The notes under the pieces: model-generated | Database searches by the model: none | What the model was told of the DNA's origin: nothing | What the model saw: only the letters and a program-made list of their open reading frames with translations | Source: Chloroflexota bacterium | GTDB lineage: Bacteria > Chloroflexota > UBA6077 > FW602-bin22 > JACPQP01 | Reading direction: 5' to 3' | Assembly: GCA_016190465.1 (NCBI GenBank) | Contig: JACPQP010000504.1 | Coordinates: 1 to 11,997 of the forward strand | Length of the DNA stretch: 11,997 nt | Shown: piece after piece, positions 5,235-11,997 of the stretch | How positions within the stretch are numbered: position 1 is the stretch's first letter | How the letters are laid out: every line of letters begins with the position of its first letter | Made by a program: the position numbers and the translations under genes

Positions 5235-7676
5235 TTACTTGAGCCGTAGCGTCCGAAGCTCACCGTAAGCGATCACCCACGCCGCCTGGTGGCGGGTAGC
5301 CGGCTCGCGCCGGTCGACGACGCCTGATGGGCCAGAGATCGTCAGCGCGACCGGCGTCGGGCAGCTCACGTCGAGGGTAACCCGCTGCCGCTCGTTCGCC
5401 CCACCCTCCTCCCTCCTTTCTCCGCCGCCGTCGTCCCCTGCTCCTCGCTCCTCCTCCGGACAGGGCTCGATCGTGACGTCGAGCCGGGCGGGGCCGGCTC
5501 GCAGCCCACGGATGAGGTAGCGACGGCCCGGCACCCGGAGCGCCGACGGCAGGCACGGCGCGAGAACGAAGCCGTCCTCGGTCTCGCGCCAGCCGACAAC
5601 GTTCCGCAGCAGGAAGACGCAGCCCAGCGCGCCCCAGCCATACCCCTCGGTGCCCCAGTCGCCCGACGGTGGCCAGTGCTCGCTGGCGATCCCGGGAAGC
5701 GGTCCCTCAGGACCGGACTCACGCGCATCCATCGCCCGGTCGATGCGCTCCAGGAGCTGCGACGACAGCTCGGCGGCGAGCGCCCGTTCGCCCATCGCCC
5801 AGGCGCTCTCGAGGATCGTGAACGCCACCGGGGGCCACTCCAGCGCGGTCCACTCCCCGTGGGCGGGAAGGGCGTGGAGCAGCGGGCGCAGCGCGGCGAG
5901 CTGCGCGGCAGTGGCGACACCACAGAGCGCCGGAGCCAGGTGCACTGGCTCACGGACGTCGCTGAACTGGCCGGCCCGGACGTCGAAATCGGCGAAGCGG
6001 TCGCCGACGAACAAGCGCCGGGTTCGGTCGGCGTAGTCGGCGGCGACCGCGCGCCAGCGAGTGGCCTCGGCCGCGTCGCCAAGGGCGGACGCGCCGCGCG
6101 CGAGCACGCCCGCCGCGTGGGCGACCGCGGCCTGAAGCTCGACCGGTCGCAGGTGGCCGATGTCGACTCCGCCGTGCGGCACCTTGCCGAAGCGCGGCGA
6201 TTCGTCCTGGCCGCTCTCCCAGCCGCAGCGGAAGATCGCCCAGCCCTCCTCGTCGGTCCGGTGGGCAAGCCACCAGTCGAGAAAGGCGCAGAGAAATGGG
6301 TACAGCCGGGCGAGCCACTGACGATCGCCGGTCCGGCGATCAATCGACTCCACGGCGACAAACGGCCAGCCCCAGGCCGGCGAGGTGCCGCACTCCGAGC
6401 CGTCCGCGGCAACCATATTCACCGAGCCGTCTTCCCGGCAGCAGGGCAGGTTCGGCGCCAGCGCGCCCTCGAATGTCCCCAGGATCACCTCCTGCGCCAG
6501 CGACGGCGCCGCGTAGCTCAGGGCGAGCATGTCGAGCGCCGTCTCGGCGAGCACCACCCGTGGCACCTGGACCTGCATTCCATCCCACGGCCGGCGGAAG
6601 CGCCCGCGCGGCGGTCGGACGATCATCCGCAGCGTCTCGAAGTCGTAGACGAGGCCGCGGCGCCAGTGGTCCGGCCAGTCGCCGGCCAGACGCGGCGCCC
6701 CCTCCCAGAACGTCGCGTCCTCGGCCCGCCGGGTGGCGAGCGTCGCCTCGGCCACAGCCAGCGCCGCCTCGGCCGCCTCGTAAGCCGCCCTGCCGCTCGC
6801 CCCCCGGCCGAGCGCCACCCACTGAGCGAGGGATTGGGGGTTGGAGGTCGGGGACTGGTAGTCGGGGAAGGTCGCCCCGCTGTACCGTCGCTCCTCGCCC
6901 TCACCCGGGGTGAGCGGGAGCGGCACGATCAGCGCGCCGCCAAGCCGGGCCGGATTCGTCTCCCAGCGGCTCACGGTCGCCGCGGGAAGCAGGGCGGGAG
7001 GTTCGCCGTCCAGGTCGCCAACCCAGACGCCGGCCTGCTCCGCTGGCGCGGGGCTCACCAGCGCCAGGTGCGGCCCCTCGGCAAAGCAGCCGAGGTGGAT
7101 CTGCCGCGGCGACTCGCTTCTCCCGAACAGGCCGAAGTCCCACAGCCCACTGGCCCCCAGATTCCGCCGGTACTCGACGATCAGCCAGAGTTCGGGGAGA
7201 TGGGGAGTGGGTGTCGGGGAGTGGGGGTCAGGGGTCAGGTGTCGGGTAGCAGCCGTCAGGAGAGGTTGCGCCTTGACGCACGCAAGAAGGGCATCTGCGC
7301 CGGCGAGGAGGAACGTGACCGTGATGACCGAATCAGTCTGAGATCTGCAATCTGAGATCGGTGTGCGGAGCACAAACTGAAAGACGTTCTTTGTATGCTC
7401 GCGCGCGACGAGGTCGAGACCGACCGACGCGAAGTCGGCGGCAGTCAGGAGCAACTGGCCGGCGAGCCGGAGACCTACCCGCAGCGTCGCCGTGGAGACC
7501 CAGCTTCGGCCGTAGGGGCCGGGGTAGCTAGGGAAGTGCCAGGCGAAGCCGAGCCCGTCCACCGAGCGCAGGACGCCGCTCTGACCCAGCCGCCAGGAGT
7601 GGTGCGGATTGTCGAGGTAGCCATGCGGCGTGAACTCGTCGTGGGGAGTCGCAGTGCTCGCCTCATCCGTGGTCAT
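5235..7676 (-). CDS. Glycoside hydrolase-like (alpha/alpha)6-barrel protein (GH63/MGH1-like), with repeat insertions
   Basis: This 813-residue protein resembles the (alpha/alpha)6-barrel glycosidases of the GH63/mannosylglycerate-hydrolase-like type. An N-terminal beta-rich domain covers about 1-290 and the barrel about 330-715. The likely general acid is D491 in GWESGQDESPRF and the likely base is E677 in GDWGTEGYGWG; other typical segments are WDGMQVQVPRVVLAETALDM near 364-383 and EWPPVAFTILESA near 613-625. There is no signal peptide, so it probably acts on sugars inside the cell. Four low-complexity stretches (about 106-117, 142-162, 266-284 and 739-765) look inserted relative to the domain; see the repeat entries. 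ATG 7676 has GGGAG ten bases upstream and lies 19 bases after the proC stop, so both are likely in one transcript. The true sugar substrate is unknown. Confidence 0.75.
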   Translation of the reverse strand: MTTDEASTATPHDEFTPHGYLDNPHHSWRLGQSGVLRSVDGLGFAWHFPSYPGPYGRSWVSTATLRVGLRLAGQLLLTAADFASVGLDLVAREHTKNVFQFVLRTPISDCRSQTDSVITVTFLLAGADALLACVKAQPLLTAATRHLTPDPHSPTPTPHLPELWLIVEYRRNLGASGLWDFGLFGRSESPRQIHLGCFAEGPHLALVSPAPAEQAGVWVGDLDGEPPALLPAATVSRWETNPARLGGALIVPLPLTPGEGEERRYSGATFPDYQSPTSNPQSLAQWVALGRGASGRAAYEAAEAALAVAEATLATRRAEDATFWEGAPRLAGDWPDHWRRGLVYDFETLRMIVRPPRGRFRRPWDGMQVQVPRVVLAETALDMLALSYAAPSLAQEVILGTFEGALAPNLPCCREDGSVNMVAADGSECGTSPAWGWPFVAVESIDRRTGDRQWLARLYPFLCAFLDWWLAHRTDEEGWAIFRCGWESGQDESPRFGKVPHGGVDIGHLRPVELQAAVAHAAGVLARGASALGDAAEATRWRAVAADYADRTRRLFVGDRFADFDVRAGQFSDVREPVHLAPALCGVATAAQLAALRPLLHALPAHGEWTALEWPPVAFTILESAWAMGERALAAELSSQLLERIDRAMDARESGPEGPLPGIASEHWPPSGDWGTEGYGWGALGCVFLLRNVVGWRETEDGFVLAPCLPSALRVPGRRYLIRGLRAGPARLDVTIEPCPEEERGAGDDGGGERREEGGANERQRVTLDVSCPTPVALTISGPSGVVDRREPATRHQAAWVIAYGELRTLRLK
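5384..5461. repeat. Purine/pyrimidine-biased low-complexity insert in glycosidase-like gene (block D)
   Basis: The plus strand is almost pure C/T here (CCTCCTCCCTCCTTTC-type). In the gene it encodes a run rich in Glu, Gly and Arg (residues about 739-765) interrupting the C-terminal beta domain. The length stays in frame. It resembles short intergenic-style repeats spread into a coding sequence. Confidence 0.5.
6823..6869. repeat. GGGGTTGG/GTCGGGG-type repeat insert in glycosidase-like gene (block C)
   Basis: The plus strand holds GGATTGGGGGTTGGAGGTCGGGG followed by a second GTCGGGG unit. It is read on the minus strand as a Ser/Pro/Gln/Asn-rich segment (DYQSPTSNPQSLAQ) at residues about 272-285, between the N-terminal domain and the barrel. 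Composition differs sharply from the flanking codons. Confidence 0.5.
7192..7248. repeat. G-rich tandem-like repeat insert in glycosidase-like gene (block B)
   Basis: Short units of the form GGGGAGTGGG, GTCGGGGAGTGGG and GGGGTCAGGGGTCAGG follow one another. The minus strand reads them as a Pro/Thr/His-rich segment (HLTPDPHSPTPTPHLPEL) at residues about 146-162. This is a typical peptide outcome of short G/C-rich repeat spread and is unlike the rest of the domain. Confidence 0.55.
7337..7359. repeat. 9-bp direct repeat TCTGAGATC around TGCAA (block A)
   Basis: TCTGAGATC occurs at 7337-7345 and again at 7351-7359, separated by TGCAA. In the glycosidase-like frame it encodes ISDCRSQTDS (residues about 107-116). 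The same type of short repeat lies between genes elsewhere in this window. Confidence 0.55.
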
Positions 7677-7695
7677 ATTTGGTGAGCTCCCGTCG

Positions 7696-8505
7696 TCACT
7701 TCCCCAGCGCCTTGCTGCGCTCGTAGGCGGCCACGACGGCCCGGTCGATCACGCCGCGCAGGCGCCCGTCTTCGAGCGCAAGAAGCGCCTCGGCGGTGGT
7801 CCCCGCTGGCGACGTCACCATGTTCTTCAGCTCGGCGAGATGCTTACCACTCTCCCGTGCCATCAAGACCGAGCCCAGGGCCGTTTGCAGCACCAGATCC
7901 TCGGCAACCGGCCGGGCGAGGCCGATGTGGACGGCAGCGTCGACCAGCGCCTCCAGAAAGAGGAAGACGTAGGCCGGGCCGGACCCGTTGATCGCGGTCG
8001 CCATGTCCAGATACTTCTCGTCGTGGACGCAGACCTCGCGGCCAATCGCCCGGAGGATCGTCCGGGCGTGGTCACGTTGGACGTCACACACCGCACTGGT
8101 CGCCGTCCAGACCGACATGCCCGCGCCGATCTGCGCGGGAGTGTTCGGCATCACCCGGACGATCCGGTCATGCGCGAGCCCCTCAGCGATGATGTGGATC
8201 GGCACGCCCGCGACAATCGAGAGCACAAGCTGGTCGGCGTGGAGCAGGCCGCGCAGCCCGGCGAGCACCTCGGCGATCTGCTGGGGCTTTACGGCCAGGA
8301 CGACGACGCTGACGCCGCTCGCGGTCAGCCAGTTGTCCGCCGTCGTCTGGATCCGGTACTGGCTGGCGAGCCAGGAGCGCCGGCCCTCGAGCGGATCGCT
8401 CGCCATCACCTGCCCTGGCTTCACGACCTGCTTGTCCAGCAACCCACGGACGATCGCCTCGGCCATAACTCCGCCACCGATGAACCCGATCCTCTCGATC
8501 ACCAT
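7696..8505 (-). CDS. proC: Pyrroline-5-carboxylate reductase
   Basis: This enzyme reduces 1-pyrroline-5-carboxylate to L-proline with NAD(P)H, the last step of proline synthesis, in the cytoplasm. The 269-residue length is normal. The N-terminal Rossmann motif GFIGGGVMAEAIVRG is at about 6-20, followed by VVLAVKPQQ near 68-76, VMPNTPAQIGAG near 118-129, and the C-terminal helical signature AINGSGPAYVFLFLEAL near 159-175. KNMVTSPAGTTAEAL near 223-237 completes the family pattern. I chose ATG 8505, which has GGTGAGGGGG directly upstream; the in-frame GTG at 8517 lies inside that ribosome binding region. The glycosidase-like gene follows after 19 bases on the same strand. It is transcribed divergently from mutL. 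Confidence 0.95.
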   Translation of the reverse strand: MVIERIGFIGGGVMAEAIVRGLLDKQVVKPGQVMASDPLEGRRSWLASQYRIQTTADNWLTASGVSVVVLAVKPQQIAEVLAGLRGLLHADQLVLSIVAGVPIHIIAEGLAHDRIVRVMPNTPAQIGAGMSVWTATSAVCDVQRDHARTILRAIGREVCVHDEKYLDMATAINGSGPAYVFLFLEALVDAAVHIGLARPVAEDLVLQTALGSVLMARESGKHLAELKNMVTSPAGTTAEALLALEDGRLRGVIDRAVVAAYERSKALGK

Positions 8506-8530
8506 TGTCCCCCTCACCAGGTTGACGAGT

Positions 8531-8597
8531 TCTCAGTCATCAGTCGTCAGTTCTCAGTAGCTCCGAACCCCGGAACTACTGACAACCGAAAACTGAC
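8531..8597. repeat. TCAGT-rich tandem repeat with nested inverted repeat in the proC leader
   Basis: Units of TCAGT spaced by a few bases fill 8533-8558. They merge into an interrupted palindrome: GTCAGTT (8546-8552) pairs with AACTGAC (8591-8597), CAGTAG (8555-8560) with CTACTG (8576-8581), and TCCG (8562-8565) with CGGA (8571-8574), closing a five-base loop. It lies in the predicted leader RNA of proC and between the two divergent genes. Confidence 0.65.
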
Positions 8598-8604
8598 AAC
8601 TCAT

Positions 8605-8613
8605 ATGATACCA
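8605..8613 (-). promoter_or_regulatory. proC: Putative extended -10 promoter of proC
   Basis: On the minus strand TGG directly precedes TATCAT, an extended -10 with one mismatch. The predicted start near 8598 gives proC a leader of about 93 bases that contains the whole inverted-repeat element. No -35 match is seen at the usual spacing. Confidence 0.45.
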
Positions 8614-8638
8614 GGTTTCCCGGATAACTCGTGAGCGG

Positions 8639-8647
8639 TGCTATAAT
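8639..8647 (+). promoter_or_regulatory. mutL: Extended -10 promoter of mutL (TGcTATAAT)
   Basis: TGC directly precedes a perfect TATAAT at 8642-8647. The predicted start near 8654 gives a leader of about 60 bases that includes the 8674-8706 hairpin region. Its -10 box lies about 26 bases from the divergent proC -10 box, so the two promoters probably share control space. Confidence 0.6.
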
Positions 8648-8673
8648 CTTGTCGTCTAACCATAACTGCCCAA

Positions 8674-8706
8674 CTCCCTCTCTGGGAGAGGGTCGAGGTG
8701 AGGGAG
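8674..8706 (+). promoter_or_regulatory. mutL: Mutually exclusive hairpins over the mutL ribosome binding site
   Basis: CCCTCTC (8676-8682) pairs perfectly with GAGAGGG (8686-8692) across a three-base loop. The overlapping segment CTCCCTC (8674-8680) can instead pair perfectly with GAGGGAG (8700-8706), which contains the mutL ribosome binding site. The two stems cannot coexist. The sequence also looks like a dispersed CCCTCTC..GAGAGGG-type repeat, so the switch may be accidental. Confidence 0.45.
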
Positions 8707-8712
8707 GGTGTT

Positions 8713-10581
8713 TTGCCGCTTCGCGTCCTCCCGCCCGAAGTCGCGCGTCTGATCGCCGCCGGCGAGGTCGTCACGCGCCCGGCCGACGTGGTGAAGGAGC
8801 TGGTGGAGAACGCGATCGACGCGGTGATCGAGCGACAGGCCCACGACAGATCGGCCGAGCCACCGGCGATCCGCGTCGAGATCCGGTCGGGCGGGTTGGC
8901 CCTGATTCGGGTCGTCGACAACGGCTCCGGCATCGCCGCCGACGACGTGGAGCTGGCGTTTCAGCGGCATGCCACCAGCAAAGTAGCCACCGCCGCCGAC
9001 CTCGACGCGATCCACACCCTGGGGTTCCGTGGCGAGGCGCTCGCCAGCATCGGTGCCGTTGCCCAGGTGCAGATCCTCACCCGGCCACCGGAAGCGTCGG
9101 CCGGCGTATCGGTCACCGTCGAGCAGGGCCAGGTGACGAGCCGTCGGCAGCAAGGGTGTGGCGCCGGCACCACCGTGGCAGTCCGCAACATCTTCGCGAA
9201 CGTCCCGGCCCGGCGCAAGTTCCTCCGCGGTCAGACGAGCGAGGCCACCCAGATCAGCCAACTGGTGACCCACTACGCGCTGGCCTATCCCGAGATCCGG
9301 TTCGTGCTCGTCAACGACGACCGGGCGACGCTGCAAACGAGCGGGCGCGGCGACCTGGCCGAGACCGTCGTCGACGTGCTCGGCGTGAAAGTCGCCGAGC
9401 AGCTTCTGCCGGTGGCCGACGCCGACGCTGCTGTGGCCGTCAGCGGCTACGTTGGCACGCCGGAGCTGATCCGTCCGACCCGCTCCGGCCTCACGTTTTT
9501 CGTCAACCGGCGGATCATTCGCAGCCCGATGCTTGGCCACGCGGTGACCGACGCGTATCCGGCGGCGATGCTCGCGGGGCGCTTCCCGGTCGCGATCCTG
9601 AACGTGAGTATCCCGGCGGAGCTGGTCGACGTCAACGTTCACCCGACCAAGGCCGAGGTCCGGTTTGCCAGTGATCACGCGGTCTATCAGCTCGTCCACC
9701 GGGCGGTCCGCATGACGCTGGGTGATCGGGCGCCGCTTCCCGAGCTCGCACTCACGCCACCGGAAGCGTGGTCGGATACCCCTCTCCCCGCGGGCCCCGA
9801 TCAGGAACGGCGGCCAGCGGTGAGGTCGACCACCACGGATCCTGGCGCCGTCGCCGCGGCTCAGACGCTCGCCTTCTTTGCGCCGTCGGCCAGCAATGGC
9901 GCGGCCGGCGACGCCACAGCCGCAACCGGGGCCAGGGAGCGACAGCGCGACGGGGCGGCCGAGGCACGCCCGGAGCCAACCGCGATCCGCCTGTCGGCAC
10001 TCCGGCCGGTCGGCCAGGTGCAGGGCACCTACGTCGTCGCCGAGGATGACGCGGGGGTCTACTTTGTCGATCAGCACGCCGCACACGAGGCGATCCTGTA
10101 TCAGCAGATGCGCGAGACACGTCAGTGCGCCCCCCCTGCGATCTGCGCGTCCCAGGAGCTGCTTCAGCCACAGGCCATCGACCTCACGCCGCGGCAGGCC
10201 CAGTCCCTGGCAGGTCAGGGGGAACAGCTCGCCAGCCTGGGGTTTGGCGTGGAGCCATTCGGCGAGCGGAGCGGGCTGTTGCGGCGGGTCCCGAGCGGCA
10301 TCCGCCACCGCGACTACGTGCGCACGCTCCTGGAGATCCTCGATCTGCTCGCGGCCCAGGCCGAGGACCCCTCCGCCACCAGCGCCTTCGACCAGGCCAG
10401 CGCGCGGCTGGCCTGCCACAGCGCGGTGCGCGACGGCGACACCCTCTCGCTGGACGAGATGCGCGAGCTGCTCGCTCAGGTCGAGCGCCAGCCCAACCTC
10501 TGGAGCTACTGCCCCCACGGCCGGCCGATCTTCCTCCGGCTCTCGTCGGCGCAGTTGGCCCGCGATTTCCGGCGGAGATGA
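8713..10581 (+). CDS. mutL: DNA mismatch repair protein MutL
   Basis: MutL is the ATPase that links mismatch recognition by MutS to strand removal. The N-terminal GHKL ATPase shows KELVENAIDA with E29 and N33, DNGSGI at 69-74 and TLGFRGEALAS at 102-112. A Pro/Ala-rich linker covers about 345-425, followed by a C-terminal dimerisation/endonuclease-type domain. That domain keeps DQHAAHE at 453-459, an ACH segment at 567-569 and CPHGRP at 600-605 with FLR just after. The second glutamate of DQHA(X)2E(X)4E is Q464 here. I chose TTG 8713 because it gives the family start MPLRVLPPEV and places the catalytic Glu at 29 as in E. coli; GGGAGG precedes it. GTG 8698 would add five residues. The stop overlaps a following ATG as ATGA. 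Confidence 0.95.
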   Translation: MPLRVLPPEVARLIAAGEVVTRPADVVKELVENAIDAVIERQAHDRSAEPPAIRVEIRSGGLALIRVVDNGSGIAADDVELAFQRHATSKVATAADLDAIHTLGFRGEALASIGAVAQVQILTRPPEASAGVSVTVEQGQVTSRRQQGCGAGTTVAVRNIFANVPARRKFLRGQTSEATQISQLVTHYALAYPEIRFVLVNDDRATLQTSGRGDLAETVVDVLGVKVAEQLLPVADADAAVAVSGYVGTPELIRPTRSGLTFFVNRRIIRSPMLGHAVTDAYPAAMLAGRFPVAILNVSIPAELVDVNVHPTKAEVRFASDHAVYQLVHRAVRMTLGDRAPLPELALTPPEAWSDTPLPAGPDQERRPAVRSTTTDPGAVAAAQTLAFFAPSASNGAAGDATAATGARERQRDGAAEARPEPTAIRLSALRPVGQVQGTYVVAEDDAGVYFVDQHAAHEAILYQQMRETRQCAPPAICASQELLQPQAIDLTPRQAQSLAGQGEQLASLGFGVEPFGERSGLLRRVPSGIRHRDYVRTLLEILDLLAAQAEDPSATSAFDQASARLACHSAVRDGDTLSLDEMRELLAQVERQPNLWSYCPHGRPIFLRLSSAQLARDFRRR

Positions 10582-10619
10582 TCCGCATCGGCAATCCCCG
10601 CCATGGGAGGGAGCTGACG

Positions 10620-11040
10620 GTGCGTCAAGAGACCCATGGGGTGAGAGTGGCAGGCGATTGCTGTATCCAGGCGGATGTCTACCAGCCGCCTGACGAGAGC
10701 GTCCATCCCGCGATCGTCTGGCTCCACGGCGGCGCGCTGATCTTCGGCAGTCGGTCACGATCCCGAGACCGAGGCGGCAGCCTTCGAGCCCATCCGCCCC
10801 ATCCTCCACGTCACGCGCGACTACCCACCGACGCTTCTCCTCCACGGGGACCAGGACACGGACGTGCCCTATGAGCAATCAGTCACGATGGCGGCGAGAC
10901 TTGCCGAGGCCGAGGTCGCACACGAGTTGGTGACCATTCCCGGCGGCGGGCACGGCTTCGACCGCGAACTGGAGAGACCCCAGGTCGCCGGCGCATTTCA
11001 CCGGGTTCTGACGTTCCTCTACACGGCACTCAGCCCTTGA
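10620..11040 (+). pseudogene. Alpha/beta hydrolase (esterase-like) remnant with internal deletion and frame change
   Basis: Two pieces of one esterase-like alpha/beta hydrolase are joined near 10750. The N-terminal piece starts at GTG 10620 (GGGAGGGAG six bases upstream) and carries VWLHGGALIFGSR, the HGG oxyanion-hole strand. The C-terminal piece is in another frame from about 10750: GHDPETEAAAFEP, then LLLHGDQDTDVPYEQS with the likely catalytic Asp, then PGGGHGFD with the likely catalytic His, ending at TGA 11038-11040. The middle, including the G-x-S-x-G nucleophile and lid, is absent; about 140 residues remain of a family usually near 270-300. It follows mutL closely and its last 11 bases overlap the 3' end of the convergent permease gene. 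The frame change and missing serine make a working enzyme unlikely. Confidence 0.75.
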
Positions 11041-11912
11041 TCCCCGTCAGAGCGATGCCCTGGATGAAGTGTTTCTGCGCCAGGAAGAACACGACGATCA
11101 TCGGCAGCAGTGAGACCATCGACGCCGCCATCAGGAGATGGAACTGTGTGCCGTACCGACCGGTGAACCAACGGATGCCCACCGCCAGCGTCAGGTTCTC
11201 CGGCCGGTGCAGGTAGACCAGAGGACGCACGAAGTCGTTCCACTCATTGATGAACGCAAACGCCGCGACCGTCGCGATGGCGGGCTTCGCCAGCGGCACG
11301 ATGATTTGCAGGAAAACCTGCACGATGTTCGCGCCGTCGATCTCCGCCGCTTCGTCGAGCTCTTTCGGCAGTGTCAGGAAGAACTGGCGGAGGATGAAGA
11401 TGGAGAAGGGAGACCCAAATAAGCTCGGCACGATCAAGGGCCAGAGGGAGTTGATCCAGCCGAACCAGTTGAACAGCAGAAACTGTGGCACGAGCAGCAC
11501 GTGGAACGGCACCATCAGCGTCGCCAACACGAGAACGAAGAGCTTGTTCCGGCCGGGAAAGTCGGTTCGCGCGAACCCGAACGCGGCGACCGCGCTGGAG
11601 ACGGTCAGCGCGATCACGCCGACGACGGTGACGATGACGCTATTCTTGATCCAGTGTGGGAACAGCCCCCCTTCCCACATCGTCACGTAGTTGACCCAAT
11701 ACGGCGGCCACGGGAGCCAGATCGGCGGCTCGACGAAGATCATCGACTCCTTCCCGCAATGAGGTCCGCAACATCCAGAGCAGCGGGATGGTGAACAGCA
11801 CCGATCCTGCGATGAGCGCAAGGTACAACGCCAACTGTTGCCCTACCCGCCGGGCAAGCGTCGAGCGCCGCATCTTCGTCCGGGTCACCAGCGGTATCGT
11901 TGTCGCCACCAT
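11030..11912 (-). pseudogene. Carbohydrate ABC transporter permease, MalG type, with a one-base frameshift
   Basis: This is an inner-membrane permease of the CUT1 sugar ABC transporter group. The first frame starts at ATG 11912 (GAGGTG just upstream) and gives a basic N-terminus and a first membrane helix ending LFTIPLLWMLRTSLR. The second frame takes over at KESMIFVEPPIWLPWPP and continues through four or five helices to TGA 11032-11030. It includes the cytoplasmic EAA loop (ELDEAAEIDGANIV, then IIVPLAKPAIA) that docks on the ATPase. Removing one G from the run opposite 11753-11755 joins the frames as SLRKESMIF and gives a normal 293 residues. So the gene has a recent single-base insertion, or the read has an error in a short homopolymer. 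The upstream MalF-type gene ends three bases before its ATG. Confidence 0.8.
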
Positions 11913-11915
11913 CGC

Positions 11916-11997
11916 TCACCTCGCCCCGGTGGCGCTGTTGTACTCATAGGAGACCCAGCGCCGGGCGGTCCAGAACTGGAGCGCGGTGAAGATCACC
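11916..11997 (-). CDS. Carbohydrate ABC transporter permease, MalF type, C-terminal end only
   Basis: The last 26 codons of a gene entering from the right end read VIFTALQFWTARRWVSYE and then a short hydrophilic tail, ending at TGA 11918-11916. An end of the form helix, then aromatic-RRWV-YE, is common in the first permease of CUT1 sugar transporters. With the MalG-type gene starting three bases later in the same direction, this is the MalF-type partner. The start, the sugar-binding protein and the ATPase lie outside the window. Confidence 0.65.
   Translation of the reverse strand, partial: VIFTALQFWTARRWVSYEYNSATGAR

Noticed and set aside
5676..7355. Long plus-strand open frame of 559 codons opposite the glycosidase-like gene
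   Set aside because: It is an antisense shadow caused by high GC; its product is Arg/Gly/Ala-rich with no recognisable domain, while the minus-strand frame has clear enzyme motifs.
8506..8517. GTG 8517 as the proC start
   Set aside because: It overlaps the ribosome binding site of ATG 8505, and the extra four residues are not part of the family start.
8531..8597. CRISPR-like array
   Set aside because: The units are only 5-8 bases with no spacers of regular length, and no cas gene is present.
8656..10878. Long minus-strand open frame of 740 codons opposite mutL
   Set aside because: It is an antisense shadow of mutL, with no motif and a composition typical of GC-rich reverse frames.

Overview
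This high-GC window (third codon positions mostly G or C) looks like part of a bacterial chromosome with densely packed genes, many ATGA stop/start overlaps and extended -10 promoters. Gene content (CUT1 sugar ABC permeases, an FGGY sugar kinase, a phytanoyl-CoA dioxygenase-like protein, PIN-domain modules) and the simple heptamer repeats suggest a Chloroflexota/Thermomicrobia-like heterotroph. That placement is an inference from gene style, not a proven taxonomy.

Layout, left to right. (1) 1-948, the C-terminal two thirds of an FGGY carbohydrate kinase. (2) 1128-1863, a promoter and a two-gene VapBC-type toxin-antitoxin module. (3) 2034-2953, an extended -10 promoter and a PhyH-family dioxygenase. 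(4) 3187-4537, minus strand: a promoter and four reading frames joined by ATGA overlaps. They are a small helix-turn-helix gene broken by an in-frame TGA, an antitoxin-like small protein, a C-terminally truncated PIN protein and a P-loop polynucleotide-kinase-like protein. (5) 4680-5192, plus strand: a divergent HELAH-motif putative metallopeptidase. (6) 5235-8505, minus strand: proC followed 19 bases later by a large (alpha/alpha)6 glycosidase-like gene carrying several low-complexity repeat insertions. (7) 8639-10581, plus strand: mutL, divergent from proC and with a repeat-derived hairpin leader. (8) 10620-11040, an alpha/beta hydrolase remnant lacking its middle. (9) 11030-11997, minus strand: a MalG-type permease with a one-base frameshift, preceded by the last codons of a MalF-type permease.

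How the genes fit together. The kinase, glycosidase, dioxygenase and permeases are typical of carbohydrate uptake and catabolism, but only the two permeases are clearly one operon here. proC (proline synthesis) and mutL (mismatch repair) are housekeeping genes sharing a divergent promoter region. The rest is accessory and shows decay: one nonsense codon, one truncated PIN domain, one deletion pseudogene and one frameshifted transporter gene within about 8 kb.

The best candidate for an undescribed unit is the ATGA-chained HTH / antitoxin-like / PIN / kinase cassette at 3187-4500. Two of its four members look damaged, so it may be a decaying example of a module that is intact elsewhere. No rRNA, tRNA, CRISPR array or insertion sequence was seen.
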